This document shows, one piece after another, positions 27,673-36,209 of a DNA stretch of 58,992 nucleotides (positions are counted from its first letter, which is position 1; each line of letters starts with the position of its first letter). The stretch comes from Bradyrhizobium uaiense. Its GTDB lineage: Bacteria; Pseudomonadota; Alphaproteobacteria; Rhizobiales; Xanthobacteraceae. Both the position numbers and the translations under genes were made by a program. The stretch lies in contig NZ_VKHP01000020.1 of NCBI RefSeq assembly GCF_010811875.1, positions 1 through 58,992 on the forward strand, written 5' to 3'. Below the pieces are notes generated by a model. That model was not told the DNA's origin and did no database searches. It was given only the letters and a program-made list of their open reading frames with translations.

Positions 27673-28305
27673 ATGACCTTGCGACACCTATGTCTTTTGA
27701 TCTCAGTTGCGGCGGCCCTTGGCGGATGTGCAAATAGTGCTGCGATTTCTTCCGGACCGGCTGGACAAGCGGCTCGGGTGGAGCAGAAGACCAGTGTCCT
27801 GCTGCTTCAAAATCTTCGTCGCAACGAGAGGTACGGCCTGCGGGATTTCATTGCGAATGCCAGCCGCGGCCGGCGCGATGCACTCCAACTCGACGTCGCC
27901 GGCTCACCGCGGCTCGTAGCGCAGGTTGCCCATGAGGCGCGCGCGATGGGCATTGCCCCCTACAATATCCGCCTGTCCGCCTCTCCCGTCGATCTACCCG
28001 CACATTTCGGAGTCCGGATCGAGGCAATTACCTACGAAGCACATCCTGCCGCCTGTCCGCCGCTCGCTGTCACCGGCCCTTCTCTAGGCGACAATTCGTT
28101 CGATCCAACGCTTGGCTGCTCAGTCCGCAATAACCTCGCAGTCATGGTCAACGATCCTGGCGACCTGCTAGGCAATGGCGCCGTCATGCCGACCAGCGGT
28201 GATCGTGCAGTGCTTCCCATCACAGCTCGTGGGCCAGCGGCGACCGGCAATCGCAGCAATTTGGAGGAAGGAACCCAAAACAGGGGGGCGCCAGAAACCC
28301 AATAA
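27673..28305 (+). CDS. CpaD-like lipoprotein (y4xK type)
   Basis: This 210-residue protein starts with a lipoprotein signal (LCLLISVAAALGGC, lipobox Cys about residue 19). It contains the CpaD hallmark LGCSVRNNLAVMVNDPGDLL near residue 155. CpaD helps assemble or position the CpaC secretin of Tad pili, and the position directly after rhcC2 suggests the same task for the T3SS secretin. In NGR234 the gene after rhcC2 is y4xK, with which this agrees in position. The C-terminal 40 residues are polar and unstructured. It converges with rhcU. Confidence 0.8.
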   Translation: MTLRHLCLLISVAAALGGCANSAAISSGPAGQAARVEQKTSVLLLQNLRRNERYGLRDFIANASRGRRDALQLDVAGSPRLVAQVAHEARAMGIAPYNIRLSASPVDLPAHFGVRIEAITYEAHPAACPPLAVTGPSLGDNSFDPTLGCSVRNNLAVMVNDPGDLLGNGAVMPTSGDRAVLPITARGPAATGNRSNLEEGTQNRGAPETQ

Positions 28306-28488
28306 GCGGCTCGCAACATCCGCGCAGGACGAACGACGCTGGACACTCTGGTTTCCATATCAGTCTTGCGATGGGCCGACGAGGCTCCTGGAATCCTGTC
28401 TTTGCTCGGCCGTTGTTTTTGGATCGCGCAGCTTGTACCAGGTTCTGCGACAATAGGGTCTTCGCCCGAAGGTCTGAACGTATCGACG

Positions 28489-29526
28489 CTATACAAGGCC
28501 GGCGGCAAACACCGCCTTTGCGACTCTCTCGAAACAATCCATCGGAACGGCCTTGCCCATCGCACCTTTGCGGATCAGCTGCCGCGCCAACACATGATCC
28601 TCGACGATGCTCAGACGCTGGGCCCGCGCCTGCGCCAGTAACTGTGACGCCACCGCGCCTTCACCGCGGCACACCAGCACCGGGACGCCTGTCTCGCCCC
28701 GAACGTAGCGCAGCCCAATCACCGTCGCCGGTCCACTCAGTATCAATGTTGCCCGGTGGATGCCGAGCGGAGACTCGTTCGCCGACTCGCGACGGATCCT
28801 GCGGTGTTCACCCTTGATGTGCGGATTACCATCCTGTTCCTTGGACTCGCGCTTGGCCTCGCTCTGCGTCATGCGCATGTCGCGCAGGAATAACCAACGC
28901 TGAATGAACAGATCGGCCAGCCCACCAATCAAAAAGGCGCCGGCAGCAATCGTTATCAGTACTTTCAGCTCGTTAAAGACAAAACCAAGGCAGCTTAAAT
29001 CGCACACCGGCAAATAGACCAGCGCCCTCCAACCTGCGAGCACAGTGAAGAGGAACGTGGCACCAAGAACCAATACTTTGACGAGGGACTTTCCAAGCTC
29101 GACAAGCGAGCGCTGGGAGACAATCCGCTTCAGCCCTTTGACCGGATCCAATTTCTCAAAACTGGGTTTCAACGGCTCGACGGAAATCGTCAACCCGCCG
29201 TTGGCCAAGACGCCGGCCAAGATGGCGGCAACCAACGCCGTACCCAGGATGGGAGCTACGGCTGCCATAGAAAGGTCCATCAATCCGACCAACGCCTGCC
29301 CGACCGCGCTGTTGAACGGCCGGCCCTGCAGCTTGTCGATGAGCCGCACGGCTTCGCGCCATGCGTCTACGATCGGGCCCGCCCTGAAGCACAGGCAGCC
29401 GAAACCAGCGCAAAGGCTTGCCGCGGTCACAAAGTCGGCGCTGCGCGGGCTCTGCCCTTTCTTACGCGCGTCCCTCAGCTTCTTGTGACTTGGTGGAAGC
29501 TTTTTCTCTTCACTCGTGTCGTTCAT
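28489..29526 (-). CDS. rhcU: RhcU, T3SS export-switch protein, lacking the NPTH motif
   Basis: This 345-residue FlhB/SctU protein has an N-terminal PPSHKKLRDARKKGQ, four membrane helices (about residues 30-220) and a cytosolic domain with GNPHIKGEHRRIRRE. SctU proteins normally self-cleave at Asn-Pro-Thr-His. Here the aligned segment reads ATLILSGPATVIGLRYV, with Gly-Pro-Ala-Thr in place of NPTH, so the normal autocleavage should not occur. The rest of the C-domain looks intact. The ATG at 29526 overlaps the stop of rhcT (ATGA). It is the last gene of the operon. Confidence 0.9.
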   Translation of the reverse strand: MNDTSEEKKLPPSHKKLRDARKKGQSPRSADFVTAASLCAGFGCLCFRAGPIVDAWREAVRLIDKLQGRPFNSAVGQALVGLMDLSMAAVAPILGTALVAAILAGVLANGGLTISVEPLKPSFEKLDPVKGLKRIVSQRSLVELGKSLVKVLVLGATFLFTVLAGWRALVYLPVCDLSCLGFVFNELKVLITIAAGAFLIGGLADLFIQRWLFLRDMRMTQSEAKRESKEQDGNPHIKGEHRRIRRESANESPLGIHRATLILSGPATVIGLRYVRGETGVPVLVCRGEGAVASQLLAQARAQRLSIVEDHVLARQLIRKGAMGKAVPMDCFERVAKAVFAAGLV

Positions 29527-30338
29527 TTCAAGAACTTCTCGAGCCACTCCAGCACACCGTCGAACTGAACGATCTCGGCTCCCATATATTCGATCAGGAA
29601 GACGGCGTAGCTCACCATAATGATGCCAAAGGCGGCGTTCTTGATAGTCGGAGAGAGGTCGTTCAGCTTGATTTGCGGCGCAAAGCGCCCGAGCAGCATG
29701 AGGGATACGTCAATCAGAAGCAGCAGAGCCAGCACGGGCCCGGCGACCACGAGGGTCGTATGCATGATATGGTCGAGAAGCTTGATAAACTCCATTGCCC
29801 CCCGCTCGGTCAGGGGCGGTAGCAGTCGATACACGGGCCAGATCAGATAACTTCCGTAGAGGCACCTGACCATTGTCTGCAGGCCCCCCGATACAACGAA
29901 GATCGTAACCGCCGCAGTTCCGAGAAAGAGCCCCATTGCGGAGGTTTGACTGCGCGTCGCAGGATCGTCTACCTGGCTTGAGATGCCGCGCTGGGTATCA
30001 ATGATGTCACCAACCGCTTGGATGCTCCAAAGTGGTATGCTGAGCAGAAAGCCGAATAATAGGCCGATAAATATCTCCTTCACGCCGAGGAGCGCGACCG
30101 CAATCATACGGGTGCCGGGATCCAGCGTCTGCAAGCCGCTCTTGATTTGCATCAAGCAAGGCAATCCAATCACAACCGTCGCGCTTGCGCGGATCATCCC
30201 GCTAATGTGCGGCCGGGTGAATACCGGATGAACCAGCATAATGCCAAGCGCCCGGGCCGCGCCAAGTCCGGCCGCAACGACGAATTCGACGGCAGTCTGA
30301 ACCAGACTTTGCGTCTCGGTGGGTGACAACGCATCCAT
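29523..30338 (-). CDS. rhcT: RhcT, T3SS export apparatus membrane protein (SctT)
   Basis: This 271-residue protein has the SctT/FliR pattern: seven or eight hydrophobic segments, FVVAAGLGAARALGIMLVHPVF at the N-terminus, IGLLFGFLLSIPLWSIQAVGDIIDTQRG in the middle (a hallmark of the family) and a long C-terminal hydrophobic part. It forms the export gate with RhcR and RhcS. Unusually, it is separated from rhcS by about 700 bases that contain a tts box and small ORFs. It overlaps rhcU by four bases. Confidence 0.93.
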   Translation of the reverse strand: MDALSPTETQSLVQTAVEFVVAAGLGAARALGIMLVHPVFTRPHISGMIRASATVVIGLPCLMQIKSGLQTLDPGTRMIAVALLGVKEIFIGLLFGFLLSIPLWSIQAVGDIIDTQRGISSQVDDPATRSQTSAMGLFLGTAAVTIFVVSGGLQTMVRCLYGSYLIWPVYRLLPPLTERGAMEFIKLLDHIMHTTLVVAGPVLALLLLIDVSLMLLGRFAPQIKLNDLSPTIKNAAFGIIMVSYAVFLIEYMGAEIVQFDGVLEWLEKFLK

Positions 30339-30457
30339 TTGAGCTCAGCTCGCCGCTCGCTTCAAGCCAATCTAATCGCCCGTGCCTCGCCATGATGCGA
30401 GTCGTCAAGCACTCTGCTGGTCATCTACCTCGTGTCCTAGCGGTTGCAGAGCGACAC

Positions 30458-30637
30458 CTAGCGCCAGGCCAGGTCAAGCGCTTCAACTCTCCGCAGCCAC
30501 GGCTGTCGCCAATAAGGTATGACCATTTCAAGATAGGACCCGCCGAATAGCGCCGCTGCAAGGCCAGCAAGCCAAGCTCCTTCGAGTCTCACCGGCCGCA
30601 GGGCGGTGCTGATGATCTGGAGCTTCGGAGCTTCCAT
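30458..30637 (-). CDS. small ORF C of the rhcS-rhcT insert
   Basis: A 59-residue frame whose ATG overlaps the TGA of the preceding ORF (TGATG), which suggests coupled translation. It contains a hydrophobic segment (GAWLAGLAAALFGGSYL), possibly a membrane helix, and a basic Trp-rich end. It is not recognised. The stop lies 119 bases before rhcT. Confidence 0.35.
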   Translation of the reverse strand: MEAPKLQIISTALRPVRLEGAWLAGLAAALFGGSYLEMVIPYWRQPWLRRVEALDLAWR

Positions 30638-30804
30638 CAATTCAACAGTTTGCGGAGATCGGTCCCGGGCGGCACCTTCATCGCGGCATGATCCATCAGA
30701 ACGTCAAAACCGTACGGCCGCTTGAGATCAAAGCGGTTCGCCTGTCCCCCTAGTTGATAACTCGCCAGGTTAGACATCGAGGGCCAGGCCTTACCGCAGG
30801 TCAT
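30637..30804 (-). CDS. small ORF B of the rhcS-rhcT insert
   Basis: A 55-residue frame (MTCGKAWPSMSNLASYQLGG at the start, RFDLKRPYGFDVLMDHAAMK in the middle). It looks like ordinary protein sequence but belongs to no family I know. Its ATG overlaps the TGA of the 18-codon ORF before it (ATGA). It could be a genuine small protein or a frameshifted piece of a lost effector. Confidence 0.35.
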   Translation of the reverse strand: MTCGKAWPSMSNLASYQLGGQANRFDLKRPYGFDVLMDHAAMKVPPGTDLRKLLN

Positions 30805-30857
30805 TCCATCGTGAGCAAGATTTGAATTGAGTGGATGTCAATTTCAGACGAGATCAT
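30801..30857 (-). CDS. 18-codon leader ORF A of the rhcS-rhcT insert
   Basis: ATG at 30857 is preceded by GGAGGAAGA, the best ribosome site of the cassette, and by a tts box at 30924-30946. The ORF ends in an ATGA overlap with ORF B. It may be a leader peptide or the true start of a gene that a frameshift has split. Confidence 0.3.
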   Translation of the reverse strand: MISSEIDIHSIQILLTME

Positions 30858-30923
30858 TCTTCCTCCGAAGGCCCATCGAGCCGAACAGGACAGTTCGGAT
30901 ATCTATCTGCCCATGCTAGTGAG

Positions 30924-30946
30924 GCGAGCTTTCGGTAAGCTGACGA
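30924..30946 (-). promoter_or_regulatory. tts box inside the rhc operon, flanked by an 8-base inverted repeat
   Basis: On the minus strand it reads TTCGTCAGCTTACCGAAAGCT, one base off the core. It lies between rhcS and rhcT and points at the small-ORF cassette and rhcT-rhcU. GAGGCGAG (30921-30928) and CTCGCCTC (30949-30956) flank it as a perfect inverted repeat. Confidence 0.75.
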
Positions 30947-31034
30947 AACTCGCCTCTTCTGGTCACGGTTCACAATGAGGACAGACAAACGCGACGCCAT
31001 AGCTTTAGGCTTGGTCAGCCTTGCGTTCCCCGCA

Positions 31035-31310
31035 CTAATACCTCGCTGTGAGCGCGGGGAACTCAGTGAAGATATGCTGGGCTTGTTCGATTAGCGGCGC
31101 GCTCAGCACCGGGGCAAACAGAACGAGCACCGCGACGACGACGAGGAGCTTCACTGTCAGTGGCAAGGTTTGATCCTGCAGCTGGGTTGCTGCCTGCACG
31201 ATGCCGATACCCAATCCGGCCACGAGAGCTGCCAGGAGCGGCGGCAGAACCCAGATCATGAACAGGACAAGTGATCGGCTCAGGTGGGTGAGGATGCTGG
31301 CTTCGTCCAT
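31035..31310 (-). CDS. rhcS: RhcS, T3SS export apparatus membrane protein (SctS)
   Basis: This 91-residue protein has two hydrophobic helices (LVLFMIWVLPPLLAALVAGLG and LLVVVAVLVLFAPVLSAPLI) with the family motif GIVQAATQLQDQTL between them. It is the FliQ/SctS subunit of the export gate. It starts one base after rhcR ends, as in other rhizobial T3SS operons. No gene follows directly. Instead there is the tts-box insert. Confidence 0.93.
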   Translation of the reverse strand: MDEASILTHLSRSLVLFMIWVLPPLLAALVAGLGIGIVQAATQLQDQTLPLTVKLLVVVAVLVLFAPVLSAPLIEQAQHIFTEFPALTARY

Positions 31311-31311
31311 C

Positions 31312-31977
31312 TCAACCTCCGGGCGTTGCGTAGCTTAACACCAATCCGTGCATGAGCCGCGACCAGCCGTCGATTGTGACGAACAGAAAGAGCTTGAAAG
31401 GAACGGATATCATTGTTGGTGACACCATTGACATGCCCATGGCCATCAGAATTGTCGTCACGATCAGGTCGATCGTGATGAACGGAAGATAGAGAAGGAA
31501 GCCAATCTCAAATGCACGCTTAAGTTCCGAGATCAAAAAGGACGGCACGAGAATTGCTAAATCATCGGCTGATGCGTTGCCGCGCATCTCATCCGACCAG
31601 ATATGTTCCGTCGATGACAGGAAGAACGTGCGCTGTTCCTCAGTGGTGAACTTTTTGAGGTGGGCGCGCAGCGGCTCGCTGCCCTCCTTGGCGGCGATCA
31701 ACCAGTCGTCGGCGGTTTGGTAGCGAAGTTGCGGATCGGTCACGCGATTGTAAGTCTGCTCGAACACTGGAGCGCCTATGAACACGGTAAGAATCAATGC
31801 AGCGCCATACAGGACGATATTCGGCGGTATGGACTGAGTTCCGAGCGCGTTGCGAACCAGGAAGAGAACGACAGAAACCTTTATGAAGGCGGTCGTTGTG
31901 ACGACTGCGAACGCCAGCAGGCCAAGGCCGACCGTCGCCGCAAGAAGCGCAAGGATGCTCGGTTGAATGTCAACCAT
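31312..31977 (-). CDS. rhcR: RhcR, T3SS export apparatus membrane protein (SctR)
   Basis: This 221-residue FliP/SctR homologue has the family blocks: FIKVSVVLFLVRNALGTQSIPPN, ILVPSFLISELKRAFEIGFLLYLPFITIDLIV and MGMSMVSPTMISVPFKLFLFV. It forms the core of the export gate with RhcS and RhcT. The ATG at 31977 (MVDIQPS) overlaps the end of rhcQ by 8 bases. A start 42 bases upstream is rejected as it only extends into rhcQ. Confidence 0.94.
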   Translation of the reverse strand: MVDIQPSILALLAATVGLGLLAFAVVTTTAFIKVSVVLFLVRNALGTQSIPPNIVLYGAALILTVFIGAPVFEQTYNRVTDPQLRYQTADDWLIAAKEGSEPLRAHLKKFTTEEQRTFFLSSTEHIWSDEMRGNASADDLAILVPSFLISELKRAFEIGFLLYLPFITIDLIVTTILMAMGMSMVSPTMISVPFKLFLFVTIDGWSRLMHGLVLSYATPGG

Positions 31978-33025
31978 TGACTGCCAACCTGCTACGTAAC
32001 CGGATCCCAAGCGCCTCACCGATGCGCACGATGTCGCCCCGGCCGATCAATTGACCGTTGGCTACAATATCGACTGGACCGTCCAGCGGCCGCCCAAGTT
32101 CGAACACGTGTCCCTCGTTGATGCTTCTCAACGTACCCAGCGGGATAGGCCAGCGGCCGCATTCAAAGACAAGCGTGATCTCAACACTGTCGATGTCGGC
32201 TTCCGAGGGCGGGATTGCTTGTTCCGTTTGGGAGCGTATCGTCATATCTACATACCTTAGAGGATGGGGCTGCAGGCGGAATGGTCCGCGAAGGACAAGT
32301 CTGTCGTCCGCGGCCTGCGCCGGCGCCCACAACTTGTCCGCCGTGAGGATCAGCTGGCTATGGGCAAAGGGAATGACGTCGGGCAGCAGTGCGTCGCCGG
32401 GCTGTGCTTGGCGAAGGAGCCTGACAGGCGCCCGCAGCGAGCCGATCTCTCTCGCAATCACGACCGGCAATTCCGACGAAATCTTGCCTTGCTCTCGCGG
32501 TAATTGGCCAATCGACTCGCCCAACAAGCGGAACGCAGAAGGAATCAGACCGTCAAGAGGCGCGAACAAGAACAGGCGGGCCTTTCCTGCCAGCGCTCCG
32601 ATGGCAACATCGAGCTCCAGATAGGGGTCTTTCGCCGTTGCGTCTTCGATGCGGATCAGCTGCACATTCGATGCGAGCACGTTCTCTAATCCAACGATCC
32701 AGGGTGCCAGTGCAAGCTCGAGAACGAGCGAGCGGGTTGGGTCGGAGGGTAAAGTAAGGCCCTGCTGGACTGTTGAAATCAGTGTCTCGACGAGAAGGCG
32801 AGGCAAGGACAAAACAGCTGTCTCGCCTCCGGCGCGAAATACGCAGTCGAGCATTGACATGGCATATGGCTCGGCCTGCCAGACCAGCCGGCTCACACGG
32901 ATGGATAGCGGCTTGTCGCCAAGGCGGCTCTGCAGGACGGTGCGCCGTGCGGCAATCTCGTTGACCCACGAGACCACTTCATGCGCCAGCTTCACCGCTG
33001 GCTGAAAGAGTGCGGGTTCAGCCAC
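31970..33025 (-). CDS. rhcQ: RhcQ, T3SS C-ring protein (SctQ)
   Basis: This 351-residue protein has a divergent N-terminal two thirds and a C-terminal SpoA/FliN domain (about residues 270-345, with FELGRPLDGPVDIVANGQLIGRGDIVRIGEALGIRL), the signature of SctQ. It forms the cytosolic sorting platform that receives substrates from the ATPase complex. It overlaps rhcR at its 3' end and is preceded by a short 57-base gap after rhcO. Confidence 0.9.
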   Translation of the reverse strand: MAEPALFQPAVKLAHEVVSWVNEIAARRTVLQSRLGDKPLSIRVSRLVWQAEPYAMSMLDCVFRAGGETAVLSLPRLLVETLISTVQQGLTLPSDPTRSLVLELALAPWIVGLENVLASNVQLIRIEDATAKDPYLELDVAIGALAGKARLFLFAPLDGLIPSAFRLLGESIGQLPREQGKISSELPVVIAREIGSLRAPVRLLRQAQPGDALLPDVIPFAHSQLILTADKLWAPAQAADDRLVLRGPFRLQPHPLRYVDMTIRSQTEQAIPPSEADIDSVEITLVFECGRWPIPLGTLRSINEGHVFELGRPLDGPVDIVANGQLIGRGDIVRIGEALGIRLRSRLAVNG

Positions 33026-33082
33026 GGCACTTACCGACAGGTTGCACAGGCGCAGTTCGCGACGTCATAACAGAACCAGCCA

Positions 33083-33619
33083 TTAGAATGCCCCGCCGAT
33101 CGTCTGGCTGCGCGAACCACCCTGATATCGGAGCAAAACTTCATCGTCGGCGTCGATTTCGGCCGCAGACTCCGAACGGACGGCGGTCGCTCGCTGGACA
33201 TTTCCCTCAATCTCTTGCCATTTCTGGCTCGCCGCCGAACGCCCGGCCCATAGTGCCCGCGCTTCATTCACCGCCCGCTGGGTCTCCTCGTGCGCGATGC
33301 GTGCCTGCACAAGCGCCTGACGCGCCGATTCGATCTCTACTGCCAGTCGCCCAAGGACGAGGTGACACCGTCGATCGAGTTCGGTCACGGACGTTGTCTC
33401 GAGCTGCGCCAGTTCCCGATAAAGTTCAGCTTCGACCTTGGCGCGATGCTTCTGCGTGGCTTCAAGATCCTTAGACGCCCGCTGCAGCGCGTCGGCTGCA
33501 ATTCGGCGGTTGTCTTCCATGCTCGACAATTCACGAAGCGCGCTTCGCTCCCTCATGTCTTTCACCAGCCGCAATTTCGACGCTTGCACGGGATTCAGGC
33601 CGTGAGACGCGACATCCAT
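33083..33619 (-). CDS. T3SS stalk protein (SctO; y4yJ/rhcZ type)
   Basis: This 178-residue protein is nearly all coiled coil (LVKDMRERSALRELSSMEDNR, AEVEAELYRELAQ-like heptads), as expected for SctO/YscO/FliJ, which connects the ATPase to the export gate. The position directly after rhcN is diagnostic. The ATG at 33619 has GAGGAG upstream and overlaps rhcN by 25 bases. Confidence 0.85.
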   Translation of the reverse strand: MDVASHGLNPVQASKLRLVKDMRERSALRELSSMEDNRRIAADALQRASKDLEATQKHRAKVEAELYRELAQLETTSVTELDRRCHLVLGRLAVEIESARQALVQARIAHEETQRAVNEARALWAGRSAASQKWQEIEGNVQRATAVRSESAAEIDADDEVLLRYQGGSRSQTIGGAF

Positions 33620-34950
33620 GAAACGGTCTCCTCAAAGCTGGACGGCTCGTCCTGTCCCTGGCGCAAGAATGCGCGCAGTTCCTCGATTGACCCGATTGCC
33701 CGATCAGTCAGCGGGTCGCTGCCGGGCTTGTATTCACCGACCTTGATCAGGAACTCAGCTTCATTGTAGCGCGAGAGCAGATCGCGGAAGACGGAGGCCG
33801 CCTTGCGATGTGGCGCGGAGGCGACCGCATCCATGACACGACTTCGGCTCGACAGCACGTCGATGGCGGGAAAATGCTCGCGCGAAGCCAGTGCGCGCGA
33901 AAGAATGACATGACCATCGAGAATGCCGCGCGACTCTTCGGCGATCGGATCGCCCGTGCCGTCACCTTCGACAAGCACTGTATAGAATGCCGTGATGGAG
34001 CCCCGCTCCCCCATACCCGCGCGTTCCAACAGACCGGGCAGCAGCGCAAAGACGGAAGGAGGAAAGCCGCGCCGGGTCGGAGGTTCTCCCGCGGCGAGGC
34101 CGATTTCGCGCATCGCACGGCTAAAGCGCGTCAGCGAATCCATCATTAGAACGACCTGCAGTCCTTGATCACGAAAATACTCCGCGAGTGCGGTCGCCAT
34201 ATGAGCGCACTGCGCCCGCTCCATTGCGGATCGATCGGATGTCTCAACGACAACGATCGTGCGCGCAATGGCATCTCCAAGATGACGCTCAATGAATTCA
34301 CGCACCTCGCGGCCGCGCTCTCCTATGAGTGCAACTACGGTGACATCAGCGGCCGCCCCTTTTACAATTTGCGACATCAGCGTCGACTTACCGCACCCAG
34401 CATCTCCATAGATTCCGATCCGCTGACCTTCGCCACACGTCAGAAGCCCATCCAACACGCGAACGCCGAGAGGAAATGGTTGCTCGATGCTACGCCGTTT
34501 CATCGGGTTGGGTGCCCTGCCGCGGAGCGGACAAGTATGGACCGTCTTTATGGGCCCCTTGCCATCGAGTGGACGACCGAAGCTGTCGATCACGCGACCG
34601 AGCAGGCCGGGCCCGACTGACACTTCCTGCATGCGCCCGGTTGGGACCACTTCCGCGCGGTGTGACAGGCCCGCCATATCGCCGATAGGCGTCAGCAGAA
34701 CCCCATCCGGCAACAAACCGATGACTTCGGCCTCAAGCGCCCATCCGGATGCGTGATCCTGCAACAGGCAAAGTTCTCCGACACGGGCCCCTGGTAATAC
34801 GGCATGAAGTAACGTGCCGATCGCCCGCGTGATCCGTCCCCGCACAGCACGCGTATCGACGTCCTTTGCTGCGGACCTTACAGATGCCAGCGCCGCATGC
34901 AAATCTCCTTCTCCGGCCGCTTGATCATGGTCTGATCGTTGCATCGTCAC
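33595..34950 (-). CDS. rhcN: RhcN, T3SS ATPase (SctN)
   Basis: This 451-residue protein belongs to the F1-like ATPase family. Visible motifs are Walker A GDAGCGKSTLMSQ (about residue 172), GERGREVREF, the Walker B region VVLMMDSLTRFSRAMREIGL and GEPPTRRGFPPSVF typical of T3SS ATPases. It unfolds and detaches substrates at the base of the machine. The start is probably GTG at 34950, overlapping the stop of rhcL (GTGA). ATG at 34944 is the alternative. Confidence 0.95.
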   Translation of the reverse strand: MTMQRSDHDQAAGEGDLHAALASVRSAAKDVDTRAVRGRITRAIGTLLHAVLPGARVGELCLLQDHASGWALEAEVIGLLPDGVLLTPIGDMAGLSHRAEVVPTGRMQEVSVGPGLLGRVIDSFGRPLDGKGPIKTVHTCPLRGRAPNPMKRRSIEQPFPLGVRVLDGLLTCGEGQRIGIYGDAGCGKSTLMSQIVKGAAADVTVVALIGERGREVREFIERHLGDAIARTIVVVETSDRSAMERAQCAHMATALAEYFRDQGLQVVLMMDSLTRFSRAMREIGLAAGEPPTRRGFPPSVFALLPGLLERAGMGERGSITAFYTVLVEGDGTGDPIAEESRGILDGHVILSRALASREHFPAIDVLSSRSRVMDAVASAPHRKAASVFRDLLSRYNEAEFLIKVGEYKPGSDPLTDRAIGSIEELRAFLRQGQDEPSSFEETVSWMSRLTA

Positions 34951-35570
34951 GATTCGCCTTCCTGAGAGGACGGATCAAGCCTGAGACGCAATTTGCGGAG
35001 CTGTGCGGCAAGTCCTAAATCCACATTGCCGAACTGGCTCCACAGAACGCACTGGTCAGGCCCCATAGCCGGGTCCGGATCAATTCTGACTCTCGGCCGA
35101 CCATCCGTCCCGTCGAACGCTTGGAATTCATGTCTTAGTGCATCAGCGTTCACAGGAGACACGTGAAGGCATACTTCTGCGCTGCCATATCTTTGCTCGA
35201 CGGCGTGACGAACGGTCCTTACCAGCATCTCCCCGGGATCAAAGGAGCCCAGCAGGTCGGTCAATATCTCAAGGACGAGCTGTGGCAACTCCTGCTGCAG
35301 AACGGCCTTTCGCCGGGCCACATCGGAAGCAGCTCGGGCGATCAGCTGCGCCATTTCGTCCGATCCTGACCTAAGACCCTCGCTGTGGCCGCGCTCCCGC
35401 TCTTGCTGATGGGCTTTGCTTGCCCAGCTGCGAACCTGCCGCAGATAGCGGTCGGCTAGCGCACGCGTCTGCACCGCATCGTACCAGATGCCGAGTTCCG
35501 CGGCTGGTATGAGTGGACCAAGCGGCCGTATCCGTGGGCTATCTGGCCGGGCTATTTCATCGGCCGTCAT
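34947..35570 (-). CDS. rhcL: RhcL (NolV), T3SS ATPase regulator (SctL)
   Basis: This 207-residue SctL/FliH homologue has a helical central part (RQVRSWASKAHQQERERGHSEG) and a C-terminal domain with DLLGSFDPGEMLVRTVRHAVEQ and ALRHEFQAFDG. It binds RhcN and links it to RhcQ. It overlaps nolU by 4 bases and rhcN by 4 bases, showing a tightly coupled operon. Confidence 0.9.
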   Translation of the reverse strand: MTADEIARPDSPRIRPLGPLIPAAELGIWYDAVQTRALADRYLRQVRSWASKAHQQERERGHSEGLRSGSDEMAQLIARAASDVARRKAVLQQELPQLVLEILTDLLGSFDPGEMLVRTVRHAVEQRYGSAEVCLHVSPVNADALRHEFQAFDGTDGRPRVRIDPDPAMGPDQCVLWSQFGNVDLGLAAQLRKLRLRLDPSSQEGES

Positions 35571-36187
35571 GCCGCTGGCGCCTCGCTGGCCAAGTGGGCT
35601 ACCACCAAAGACAGCAAACGACTCGCTGCGTTGTGGTGTTCGGCTGCTGGGGATTCGGCGGCGGTCCCCACAGGTAAACGGAAAAGGACGCGCACACGGT
35701 CAAGCTCTGATGCGTCCTTGAGCCAGGCACCAAGGCACGCATGTCCGTCATGTTCAATCTGGCTCGATAGTTTATGCGGATCGACAATCGATGTGGTCGC
35801 GACCGCGCCAGATAAGTGTCGGATTGAGAACGCCTGCGCTTCCGCACCAATATTTTCGATCAGAATCGCCACATCATGCTTTGACACAAGCTTCAGCACC
35901 GAGCGGGCGTGCCAGATACTGCCAGCGAGCAGGGCCGCCCGACGCGGATCATGCCCGAGCAGAACGTCCCTGCCCCAGTCAGTTCCGTTCGAGGCCTCCT
36001 CACTTTTCAGCAGCAATTCGGCCAGTCTTTGCTGCAGCCTCGGAGTCTTCTGCAACTGCAGTACTGTGGTCTCCGACAGGAGCCCATCAAGATGGCCGGC
36101 CAAACGGCTGGGATGGATCAAGGCGGCAAACTCGCGCAGGCGATCGGAATGCGCGTTGAGTAAATGATTTTGGTCGCGGGATACCAT
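35567..36187 (-). CDS. nolU: NolU (RhcK), T3SS sorting-platform accessory protein (SctK)
   Basis: About 206 residues, located between rhcJ and rhcL as in all rhizobial T3SS operons. The sequence is weakly conserved, as is usual for SctK. It contains HPSRLAGHLDGLL and LLLKSEEASNGTDWGRDVLLGHDPRRAALLAGSIWHAR. The ATG at 36187 leaves 22 bases after rhcJ. ATG at 36220 would overlap rhcJ and is the alternative. Neither has a strong ribosome site. Confidence 0.85.
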   Translation of the reverse strand: MVSRDQNHLLNAHSDRLREFAALIHPSRLAGHLDGLLSETTVLQLQKTPRLQQRLAELLLKSEEASNGTDWGRDVLLGHDPRRAALLAGSIWHARSVLKLVSKHDVAILIENIGAEAQAFSIRHLSGAVATTSIVDPHKLSSQIEHDGHACLGAWLKDASELDRVRVLFRLPVGTAAESPAAEHHNAASRLLSLVVAHLASEAPAA

Positions 36188-36209
36188 CGATACGGACCTG
36201 AATGCCCGC

